NCBI RefSeq assembly: GCF_029168315.1
Contig: NZ_JARGYD010000025.1
Location: 1-5,804 of the forward strand
Direction: 5' to 3'
DNA length: 5,804 nucleotides
Source of the DNA: Psychromarinibacter halotolerans
GTDB lineage: Bacteria > Pseudomonadota > Alphaproteobacteria > Rhodobacterales > Rhodobacteraceae
This document shows positions 1 to 5,337 of the stretch, piece after piece (position 1 is the first letter of the stretch; every line of letters starts with the position of its first letter). The notes below the pieces were generated by a model, which saw nothing but the letters and a program-made list of their open reading frames with translations, ran no database searches and was not told where the DNA came from. Made by a program: the position numbers and the translations under genes.

Positions 1-333
1 AACGGCCACAATCTGGTGCTGGCCGGCGGCGGCAGCGTCGTGGTGAACGGCACCACGCTGAACGTGCCCGACTATGTCTTTGCCCCGGACTACGAACTGA
101 TGCCGCTGACCGAGCTTGCCGCCTTCATAGAGACCAACAGCCACCTGCCGGGCGTGCCCTCGGCGGCCGAGGTCGGCGTGGCGGGGCTGGACATGACGGC
201 GATGCAGATGGCGCTGCTGGAGAAGGTCGAGGAACTGACGCTGTACACGCTGGACCAGCAAAAGGCGCTGGACGAGGTCCACGCCCTGCGCGCCCGGATC
301 GACGAGCTGGAAGGCCTGCTGGCCACCCGCTGA
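1..333 (+). CDS. C-terminal part of a tail-fibre/adhesin-like surface protein (5' end outside window)
   Basis: The frame is open from base 1 and ends at TGA 331-333, so 110 residues are visible and the true start lies upstream. Residues 8-20 are a glycine/valine-rich beta-like stretch. Next comes a conserved-looking block, VPDYVFAPDYELMPL (22-36), then SHLPGVPSAAEV (47-58), then LLEKVEELTLY (72-82). A heptad-like coiled coil runs from about 69 to 107. From memory, this order (PDYVF, LMPL, HLPxIPSAxEV, LLEKxEELTLY, coiled coil) is typical of the C-terminus of large fibre- or adhesin-like proteins, best known from Bacteroidetes, often annotated as 'tail fiber domain-containing'. No catalytic S74 chaperone-peptidase motif is visible in the part seen. 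The role is probably a trimeric or fibrous surface or phage-like structural protein; cell location cannot be read because the N-terminus is missing. It converges with the TPR-glycosyltransferase gene. Confidence 0.75.
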   Translation, partial: NGHNLVLAGGGSVVVNGTTLNVPDYVFAPDYELMPLTELAAFIETNSHLPGVPSAAEVGVAGLDMTAMQMALLEKVEELTLYTLDQQKALDEVHALRARIDELEGLLATR

Positions 334-343
334 GCGCGCGGGT
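325..343. terminator. Possible bidirectional hairpin between convergent genes
   Basis: ACCCGC (325-330) and GCGGGT (338-343) are perfect inverted repeats around a 7-base loop. The hairpin covers the stop codon of the plus gene and touches the stop of the minus gene. A short TTT follows at 348-350 on the plus strand and there is no T-run on the minus side. It is the only stem at this convergent junction, but six GC-rich base pairs can arise by chance here, so the terminator role is weak. Confidence 0.22.
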
Positions 344-2619
344 CAGCTTTCGGAACTGGCCGCCTGTTCGCCCCCCTGTTCCGCGGCGGCGGTCAGCCGC
401 GCCAGCAGGTCCAGAAACCCCTGTTCGCCGCGGTCGCGGTCGTGCCAGTGCGCCGCCGTGCGTTTGTGACCCAGCGGGTTGTGGATCGCCGCCTGCCGGC
501 GCAGGTCGTCCTCTGACGCGATGGTCACGCGCAGCCGGGTCGGGGTGCCGTCCGCCGCGCGGGCCCGGGCGGCGGCGATATATTGGCCCACCGCGCGGGT
601 CAGCAGGCCGGGGCCGGTCTTCAGCCAGATCGTTTCGTTCGACCGGCGCAGCAGGTCCTGCCGCGCCATCCGCGCCGCGAACAGGATGGCCGGGTGGCCC
701 GGCGCGGCGGCCATCACGTTGTTGGCCAGCGCGCCGCTGACGCTTTCGCGGAACACCAGCAGACCGTCCGCCCCGTCCAGCAGCGCGGCCAGATCGCCGG
801 TCAGCACGTCGTCGGCATCGGCCCAGACCCCGCCGTGCCGCGCCAGCATGCACAGCCGCAGGAAATCCGCCTCTTCCGCCGGGCGCTTGGCCATGCGGAA
901 CGCCTGCACCCATGTCGGGCCGAACTCGGCCCGCAGGATCTGCAGCGCGGTGCGGCGGTCGTACAGCCGGTGGGTATAGCCGGGCACCGCGCGCCAGCTG
1001 TCCGCGAAGGCCAGCACCTGCGGCGGCGCGGGGGTGGTGTTCCAGTACTGGTGGATCAGCGCCGGGATCGGGCCGGTGCCGTCGGTGGGGATCGGGATGT
1101 CGTCGGAATGCGTCTCTGTTACCGGCTTTTGCGCCGGTTTCGGGACGTTTCCGGGGGCCGGGCGGGGCATCGGGTCGGACGCCTCGGCGGACACCATCAT
1201 CTGCGCGAGGATAAAGGACCACGACGCCGCGCGCAGTTCCCGCGACAGCGTGTCGGCATCGGCATCGGCAAGGGCGGCCAGCCGCTCGGCGCCGAAATGC
1301 GACGCGGTTAGCTTCAGCTCGGTGAACTGCTGCGCGATCTGCGGCGGCCGCCAGCGCGCCCGCGGCCCCAGCGCCTGCACCGCGCGCATGTGCCGGTCCA
1401 GCCGTTCGGCGCGGGGCAGGTCGGCGCGGGCGATCAGGTGCTGCATCAGGATCTGCATCGTGCGCTCGTCGGGCCGCGCCTGCGCCTCGACCTCGTCCAG
1501 CACCGGGTCGAGATCGGGCTGCGGCCCGCTGCCGGCATCGGCGGCGAAGATCCGCGCCTGCAGCCGCAGGGTGTCGAACGCGGGGCCGCGTGCCTCGGGC
1601 GCGTCCAGCAGCGCCGTGGCACGGGCCAGTTCGCCGCCCTTGCGCAGGCCGATGAACAGGGTCTTGCGCAGGTGCAGCGACTCGGGCCAGCGGCGCAGGC
1701 AGAACCGCAGATAGCGCAGCGCCAGCGGCCCCCGTTGCAGCGCGAACAGCGCGCGGGCGGTTTCTGACGCGTCCTCGGGGCTGCGCGCGCCGCGATCGCG
1801 GGCACAGTCCAGCGCCTTGGCCGCGTCGCCGTCCTGCAGATAGGCCTTCAGCAGGATCGCACGCACCCGCTCGGGCCCCAGCACCGGCGCCAGCGCGGCG
1901 CTGGCGCGTTCGATCGGGGCCGCGTCGGGGGCATAGCTCAGGGTGCGGTGGAACAGATAGGCCAGCACCCGCGGATCGGGGGCCCGGTCCCCGGTTTCGA
2001 GCCACCCCGCCAGCACCGCGCTTTCCTTCCGGCTTTCGCCCAGCCGGGCGTACAGCCGCGCCAGTTGCAGCACCTCGGCAGGGGTCTGGATCGCGGATGT
2101 CTCCAGCGGGTCCAGCGCGGCGCGGGCGGCGTCGGGGCCGACCTCGGCCAGTTCCAGCTGCGCCAGCCGCAGGCGGGGGCCGGGGCGGTCGGGCATCCGG
2201 GGCAGGGCGTCGCGCATCAGCGTCAGCGCCTCGGCGGTGCGGCCGCCGGTCTCCAGCATGTCGGCCAGCGCCAGCACCGGGCGGGGATCGGCGGGATGCG
2301 CCGCCACCAGCGCGCGGGCCAGGGTCTCGGCGTCGCCGCCGCGCCCCAGCGCAAGGAACAGCCGCAGCCGCAGCATCTGCAGCCGCAGCCCCGGCTGGTC
2401 GCGGTACAGCGCGTCCCCGGCGATCTCCAGCGCCTCGTCCTGGCTGTCGGCCCGCGCCATCAGCAGGGCGATCTCCAGCCGTTCGGCGTCGGCCTCGGTG
2501 GCGGCCGCCGCATCGCGCAGGTGCCGCTTGGCCCGCCGCCGCCGCCCCTCGGCCAGCGCCTGCCGCGCAAGGGCAAGCGGGGTCTGCGGTGTCGTGTCGT
2601 CGGAAGCGGTGGCAGGCAT
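343..2619 (-). CDS. TPR-like protein fused to a GT32-type glycosyltransferase
   Basis: The protein has 758 residues from the chosen ATG (2619-2617). Residues about 20-410 are Ala/Leu/Arg-rich helical hairpins of TPR character, for example ALADMLETGGRTAEALTLM (116-134) and LARLYARLGESRKESAVLAG (186-205). A Pro-rich linker lies at about 483-499. The C-terminal domain matches the GT32 (Gly_transf_sug, OCH1-like) pattern: IPALIHQYWN (518-527), EEADFLRLCMLARHGGVW (582-599), the metal- and nucleotide-sugar-binding DADD (601-604), ANNVMAAAPGHP (632-643), TGPGLLTRAV (668-677) and a late AAHWHDRD (722-729). GT32 enzymes transfer hexoses from nucleotide sugars. Here the acceptor is unknown; TPRs may bind a protein acceptor (inference). 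No signal peptide or membrane segment is visible, so it is probably cytoplasmic. The start at 2619 is preceded by GAGGGG and leaves the N-terminus free of non-helical sequence. An in-frame ATG at 2697 would add 26 residues but has a poor ribosome site. The gene is divergent from the plus-strand cluster. Confidence 0.85.
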   Translation of the reverse strand: MPATASDDTTPQTPLALARQALAEGRRRRAKRHLRDAAAATEADAERLEIALLMARADSQDEALEIAGDALYRDQPGLRLQMLRLRLFLALGRGGDAETLARALVAAHPADPRPVLALADMLETGGRTAEALTLMRDALPRMPDRPGPRLRLAQLELAEVGPDAARAALDPLETSAIQTPAEVLQLARLYARLGESRKESAVLAGWLETGDRAPDPRVLAYLFHRTLSYAPDAAPIERASAALAPVLGPERVRAILLKAYLQDGDAAKALDCARDRGARSPEDASETARALFALQRGPLALRYLRFCLRRWPESLHLRKTLFIGLRKGGELARATALLDAPEARGPAFDTLRLQARIFAADAGSGPQPDLDPVLDEVEAQARPDERTMQILMQHLIARADLPRAERLDRHMRAVQALGPRARWRPPQIAQQFTELKLTASHFGAERLAALADADADTLSRELRAASWSFILAQMMVSAEASDPMPRPAPGNVPKPAQKPVTETHSDDIPIPTDGTGPIPALIHQYWNTTPAPPQVLAFADSWRAVPGYTHRLYDRRTALQILRAEFGPTWVQAFRMAKRPAEEADFLRLCMLARHGGVWADADDVLTGDLAALLDGADGLLVFRESVSGALANNVMAAAPGHPAILFAARMARQDLLRRSNETIWLKTGPGLLTRAVGQYIAAARARAADGTPTRLRVTIASEDDLRRQAAIHNPLGHKRTAAHWHDRDRGEQGFLDLLARLTAAAEQGGEQAASSES

Positions 2620-2645
2620 CGGCCCCTCGGGGGAAGTGGAAACGG

Positions 2646-2662
2646 GAACGGTCCGACCGTTC
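2646..2662. promoter_or_regulatory. 17-bp perfect palindrome, candidate operator
   Basis: GAACGGTC, one central base, then GACCGTTC form a perfect inverted repeat with 8-base arms. The right end of the site lies 27 bases from the preferred ATG (2619) of the minus gene, where a repressor could block transcription or the RNA could fold as a 7-bp stem with a 3-base loop. There is no T-run after it on either strand, so a terminator is unlikely. I do not recognise the motif as that of a named regulator. Confidence 0.4.
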
Positions 2663-2735
2663 TGCCGTGGTCCGGGGGCAAGTGCAATGAAGCGCATCGC
2701 CCTAGCCGCCCGGCCCGGTCTTCCGACCTTCGGGT

Positions 2736-2764
2736 TTGCGTTTTCGCCGCCCCTTGCATATCGA
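2736..2764 (+). promoter_or_regulatory. Weak sigma-70-like promoter for the glycan cluster
   Basis: TTGCGT (2736-2741) and TATCGA (2759-2764) are separated by exactly 17 bases. Each hexamer matches the TTGACA/TATAAT consensus at only about half its positions. Transcription would begin near 2771, giving a leader of about 34 bases before the ATG at 2805. The -10 hexamer lies inside the 2757-2772 palindrome, which would suit repression. This is a pattern match only. Confidence 0.3.
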
Positions 2765-2772
2765 ACGATATG
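2757..2772. promoter_or_regulatory. 16-bp perfect palindrome, candidate operator
   Basis: CATATCG, AA, CGATATG is a perfect inverted repeat with 7-base arms, centred 40 bases upstream of the ATG at 2805. It is AT-rich against a very GC-rich background, which makes chance less likely, and it overlaps the best -10 candidate. A dimeric helix-turn-helix regulator is the usual user of such a site. No regulator gene is seen in the window and the motif is not one I can assign. Confidence 0.45.
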
Positions 2773-2793
2773 TCAGGGCAGCGATGGGGCGGC

Positions 2794-2798
2794 AGGAG
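2794..2798 (+). promoter_or_regulatory. Ribosome binding site fixing the 2805 start
   Basis: AGGAG stands six bases before the ATG at 2805. It is the best Shine-Dalgarno match near the start of this frame and rules in favour of 2805 over the upstream TTG (2736) and ATG (2784). Confidence 0.75.
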
Positions 2799-2804
2799 AC
2801 ACGG

Positions 2805-3716
2805 ATGACCACACGGGCGGCCGAAACCGAACAGGACCTGCCGTGCGATCGCGCGGGAACCGTCTCGATTTCGCAAAACAAGATCGGGATCGAGCTTTCC
2901 GCCGATTTCACCGCATCGCGCGGCGGCATCCAGATGCTGTTCCTGCGGCCGGCGCTGCGCAAGGCGCCCGCCGTCGCATTGTACCGCGACATGATCGCGA
3001 ACTATGCCGAGCGGGTGCCGCACTGGCACATGTCCAGTCTCTATCAAAGCAATCCCGAACGCATCCTGCTGAAAAGCTTCCACGAGATCGCGACCCGGAT
3101 TCCGGGGCCGAAGAACTCGATCTTCGCGGGGCAGAAGTTCTTCCTGATCGCGCACGAGCCCGAGGACGGGGTCGCCGAGTTCATCCACGCGGTCGCGCCC
3201 GACGTGCTGCTGGTGGTGGTCTGCGGCAACAAGTACGCGTCCAACCGCGCCGAGACGCTGCGCCGCGCCGACATGGCGATCGTGATCGACCCCGACGCGC
3301 CGGCGCAGGTGGCGGGCTGCAACCTGTTCCCGGTCGCCGACAGCAGCGATGTGGCGCCGCTGATCCGGGGCTGGATCGACGGCTGGTTCTATGGCCGCAA
3401 CCCGTCGCTGGTGCCGATGTTCGGCAAGCCCGACGCGGTCACGCTGCTGCGCCGCCGGATCGAAGCCGAGCGCCCGGTGCAGCCGTCGCCGCTGGTGCTG
3501 CTGATGGGCCGCCACCGCCGCGACCCGGCCCTGCGCGAGGCGGGCCAGATCCGCGAGGCGCTCGCCGCCGAGGCCGAGGCGGGGTATATCTCGCTGGCGA
3601 TGCGGCACCGCTACTGGGGCCTGCTGCAGAACCCCCGCATGGACGACACGCAAAAGCTGTCCTGGCTGCTGAAGGCCGGGATGCGGGCGCGGTTCATCGA
3701 CCGGAGCGCGACATGA
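2805..3716 (+). CDS. Unrecognised 303-residue protein, first gene of the glycan cluster
   Basis: I do not recognise the family. The protein is soluble-looking, with no signal peptide and no clear membrane helix. Residues 112-118 (KFFLIAHE begins at 111) and 132-143 (PDVLLVVVCGNK) read as buried beta strands followed by a loop. ADMAIVIDPDAP (155-166) and GCNLFPVADSSDVAPLI (171-187) continue an alternating alpha/beta pattern, as in a Rossmann-like or GT-B-like half domain. LVLLMGRHRRD (230-240) starts a second strand-loop unit, followed by helices to the C-terminus, including many Arg and Ala residues. The start is set by AGGAG six bases upstream. Its stop overlaps the ATG of the following glycosyltransferase, so the two are probably co-translated and functionally linked. 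It could be a divergent glycosyltransferase, a glycan-modifying enzyme or a partner subunit; the sequence does not decide. Confidence 0.85.
   Translation: MTTRAAETEQDLPCDRAGTVSISQNKIGIELSADFTASRGGIQMLFLRPALRKAPAVALYRDMIANYAERVPHWHMSSLYQSNPERILLKSFHEIATRIPGPKNSIFAGQKFFLIAHEPEDGVAEFIHAVAPDVLLVVVCGNKYASNRAETLRRADMAIVIDPDAPAQVAGCNLFPVADSSDVAPLIRGWIDGWFYGRNPSLVPMFGKPDAVTLLRRRIEAERPVQPSPLVLLMGRHRRDPALREAGQIREALAAEAEAGYISLAMRHRYWGLLQNPRMDDTQKLSWLLKAGMRARFIDRSAT
3713..3716 (+). other. ATGA stop/start overlap, translational coupling
   Basis: The TGA of the upstream gene (3714-3716) and the ATG of the glycosyltransferase (3713-3715) share bases. No strong Shine-Dalgarno is needed with such an overlap; GGAG (3703-3706) lies six bases before the ATG and may help. 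The arrangement indicates one transcript and coupled synthesis of the two proteins. Confidence 0.8.
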
Positions 3717-4672
3717 TCCTGCACCTGACCAATTCCGCGATTTCCGGCGCCGCCGCGATGCTGGCCGATGCACAGCGCGCCGCCGGGCACGACGCCGCCT
3801 GCCTGCAGTTCGGCGCGCTGAAGCCCGAGATGATGCTGTTCTCGCCGGCCGCGATCCCGGTGAACCTGTCGCGCCCCGCCGGGCGCGAGATCCTGACCAC
3901 GATGCTGGCGCGGGCCACGGTGGTGCATGTGCACAACTGGCTGCCGCGGCAGATCGAGAATCTGGTGCTGGAACATCTTGCCGCCACCGGCGCACAGCTG
4001 GTCTGGCAGCTGCATCAGGGCCAGCGCGAACACCCGGTCTATCTGGCCGACGCGCCCGAGCTGAAGTTCGACAAGAAGCTGGTGGTCGCGCATGGCTTCG
4101 CGCGCACCTACGACGACTTCATCGTGGTGCCGAACTGTCTCTATCGCCCGTCGATTCCGTCTTTGCCGCATGACGCGGCCTCGGAAGGCGGCAGCCTGCG
4201 GGTGCTGTATTCGCCCAGTTCGCGCACCGGCACCCGCTGGGGCGCCAAGCGCGACGAGGCCTTCGACAAGCTGATCGGGTTCATGGAACGCGCGCCGTTC
4301 CTGTCGCTGACGCTGGCCGAGGGGATCAACCCGATCGAGCTTCTGGCGCTGCGCACCCGGCACGACGTGACCATCGACGAGGTGGTGACCGGCGGCTTCC
4401 ATCTGGTGTCCTACGAGGGGCTGTTCACCGGCAACGTGGTGATCAACAACGCCGACATCCTGTCGACGGACATCTTCTGCAGCGCGCTGCAGACCGCGGA
4501 ACCGCCGCCCTTCCTGCAGGCCGGGTCCGATACGCTGTTCGACCTGCTTTATGAACTGGACCACGACCGGGCGCGGCTGGAACGGCAGAAGGCGGCGGGA
4601 CGGGCCTATTTCGAGAAATACATGAACTGGCGTCGGATCGTGTCGATCTACGACGACATCTACGCGGCATGA
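3713..4672 (+). CDS. GT-B type glycosyltransferase (GT4-like)
   Basis: This 319-residue protein has the outline of a GT-B glycosyltransferase. The N-terminal domain opens with a strand and a glycine-rich turn (ILHLTNSAISGAAAMLADAQ, 2-20), then VVHVHNWLP (70-78) and LVWQLHQGQREHP (96-108), which resemble the 'VHLHW...VWTLHD' blocks of GT4 enzymes. FIVVPNCLYRP (136-146) marks the domain crossover. LRVLYSPSSRTG (162-173) begins the nucleotide-sugar-binding half, and HDVTIDEVVTGGFHLVSYEG (217-236) with NVVINN (241-246) fits the donor site. Of the usual E-x7-E pair only the second glutamate is present (E235); position 227 is glycine. The sugar donor and acceptor cannot be inferred. The same reading frame is open far upstream of 3713, but only the part from this ATG shows family motifs. 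It is coupled to the gene before and 16 bases from the gene after. Confidence 0.85.
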   Translation: MILHLTNSAISGAAAMLADAQRAAGHDAACLQFGALKPEMMLFSPAAIPVNLSRPAGREILTTMLARATVVHVHNWLPRQIENLVLEHLAATGAQLVWQLHQGQREHPVYLADAPELKFDKKLVVAHGFARTYDDFIVVPNCLYRPSIPSLPHDAASEGGSLRVLYSPSSRTGTRWGAKRDEAFDKLIGFMERAPFLSLTLAEGINPIELLALRTRHDVTIDEVVTGGFHLVSYEGLFTGNVVINNADILSTDIFCSALQTAEPPPFLQAGSDTLFDLLYELDHDRARLERQKAAGRAYFEKYMNWRRIVSIYDDIYAA

Positions 4673-4676
4673 CGGC

Positions 4677-4681
4677 GGAGG
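4677..4681 (+). promoter_or_regulatory. Ribosome binding site of the GT42/DUF115-like gene
   Basis: GGAGG lies in the 16-base gap after the glycosyltransferase stop, seven bases before the ATG at 4689. It supports that start and continued translation along one operon mRNA. Confidence 0.7.
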
Positions 4682-4688
4682 CGGCAGA

Positions 4689-5282
4689 ATGACGATTGTC
4701 CGGATCATCGGCAACGCGCCCACCGCGGCGGACGGCATGGACCCGAAGTTCAAGGGTGTCTACCTCGGCGTGAACTCGGCCCCGCTGCTGTTCAAGGCGC
4801 GCGGGATGCGCTGCGACCACCTGTGGATCCAGGACTGGCGCTTCATCGACGAGAAGGGGCACATGTTCAAAGAGGCGGGCGTCGATCTGAACGACAGCCA
4901 CCTTTATGTCTGTTCCTACTTCCGCCGCGCGCTGGTGCCCTACCGGCAGGTCAGCTTCGTGCGCTCGCTGGGGCGCGACGGGTTCTCGCTGCACCCCGAC
5001 CGCGGCGTGTTCGAGGGCTATTCCGCCGCCTATGGCGCGCTGCAGCTGGCGCTGGGATGGAAGCCGAAGCGGGTCGAACTGTACGGCGTCGACTTCAGCT
5101 ATTCGCTGGGGGCGAACCGGTTCTACCAGACCCGGGTCGGCTGGGACCTGGACCTGCATGTCCACGAGAAACAGATCATCGGAATGCAGAAGGCGAAGAA
5201 GCTGATCGAGGACAAGCTGGGCATAGAGGTTGCGTTCATGACGGACTCGCTGGTCAATACGCTGATCCCGATCGATACCTGA
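4689..5282 (+). CDS. GT42/DUF115-like Rossmann protein, probable glycan-transfer enzyme
   Basis: This 197-residue protein begins with a strand and IIGNAPTAADGMD (6-18), which resembles the GNGPS nucleotide-binding turn of DUF115 (MAF/MptE-like) and GT42 (Cst-I/Cst-II sialyltransferase) proteins. VYLGVNSAPLLF (24-35) followed by CDHLWIQDWRF (42-52) corresponds to the conserved 'N-x(n)-D' region of that fold. YSAAYGALQLALGWKPKRVELYGVDFSY (111-138) is the clearest block: in GT42 the equivalent reads roughly 'SGVYMCAIAIALGYKTIYLCGIDF'. LDLHVHEKQI (154-163) supplies histidines, one of which might serve catalysis, but I cannot align it surely with the GT42 active-site His. At 197 residues it is shorter than typical GT42 enzymes (about 260-300). 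Activity on sialic acid is not shown; another nucleotide-activated sugar is possible. It sits in a row with other glycan genes, after a strong ribosome site. Confidence 0.8.
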   Translation: MTIVRIIGNAPTAADGMDPKFKGVYLGVNSAPLLFKARGMRCDHLWIQDWRFIDEKGHMFKEAGVDLNDSHLYVCSYFRRALVPYRQVSFVRSLGRDGFSLHPDRGVFEGYSAAYGALQLALGWKPKRVELYGVDFSYSLGANRFYQTRVGWDLDLHVHEKQIIGMQKAKKLIEDKLGIEVAFMTDSLVNTLIPIDT

Positions 5283-5337
5283 GCCGGGTGCCCGCATTGC
5301 CCGCGGGTCGTCGGAGAAACCGAGAAGAAAGAACGAG
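5283..5337 (+). other. Intergenic gap before the sulfotransferase-like gene
   Basis: This 55-base gap is the longest within the plus-strand cluster. It holds a direct repeat TGCCCGC (5289-5295 and 5298-5304), a weak 5-bp stem CCCGC/GCGGG (5291-5295 with 5303-5307) and a purine-rich leader before the ATG. There is no T-run after the stem and no promoter-like hexamer pair, so the downstream gene is probably still on the same transcript. Confidence 0.4.

Larger units (their letters stand above)
2620..2804. other. Divergent intergenic control region
   Basis: This 185-base stretch separates the start codons of the divergent TPR-GT32 gene and the plus-strand cluster. It holds two perfect palindromes (2646-2662 and 2757-2772), a weaker inverted repeat GGTC-TTCC-GACC (2717-2728) and the least GC-rich bases of the window (about 2735-2775). 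If the minus gene really starts at 2697, the left palindrome is coding. A TTG at 2736 is in frame with the plus gene, but coding there is unlikely because it crosses the promoter-like bases and the second palindrome. Confidence 0.6.

Noticed and set aside
1254..1271. Short tandem repeat of GGCATC in the TPR-GT32 gene
   Set aside because: Only about three units, encoding an Ala-Asp run in the helical region; an ordinary codon-level repeat without sign of length variation.
125..2005. A 626-codon minus-strand open frame rich in Arg, Ala, Pro and Gly
   Set aside because: It lies in another frame over most of the TPR-GT32 gene and its composition is the typical product of a shifted frame in GC-rich DNA; it has no recognisable motifs.
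2771..2776. CTGACA read on the minus strand as a -35 box for the TPR-GT32 gene
   Set aside because: It matches five of six consensus bases, but the position 17 bases on is GC-only with no -10 like hexamer.
2736..2804. TTG start at 2736 adding 23 residues to the 303-residue protein
   Set aside because: The stretch overlaps a promoter-like pair and a palindrome and encodes an Arg-rich unlikely N-terminus; AGGAG sits at the right distance from the ATG at 2805.
2237..3712. Upstream extension of the glycosyltransferase frame (open for about 490 codons before 3713)
   Set aside because: The extension crosses the divergent control region and the 303-residue gene, has low-complexity Ser/Arg/Ala sequence and no family motifs; the ATG at 3713 fits the family start.
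2460..3995. A 511-codon minus-strand open frame
   Set aside because: It spans the intergenic region and overlaps three supported genes in an antisense frame; its His/Arg/Gln-rich sequence is a GC-rich shadow.
3611..4753. A 380-codon minus-strand open frame
   Set aside because: It is antisense to the glycosyltransferase that has clear GT-B motifs; no motif of its own and no suitable context.
5289..5308. Stem and TGCCCGC direct repeat after the GT42/DUF115-like gene as a terminator
   Set aside because: The stem is only five or six base pairs and is followed by GC-rich and purine sequence, not T residues; chance is likely at this composition.
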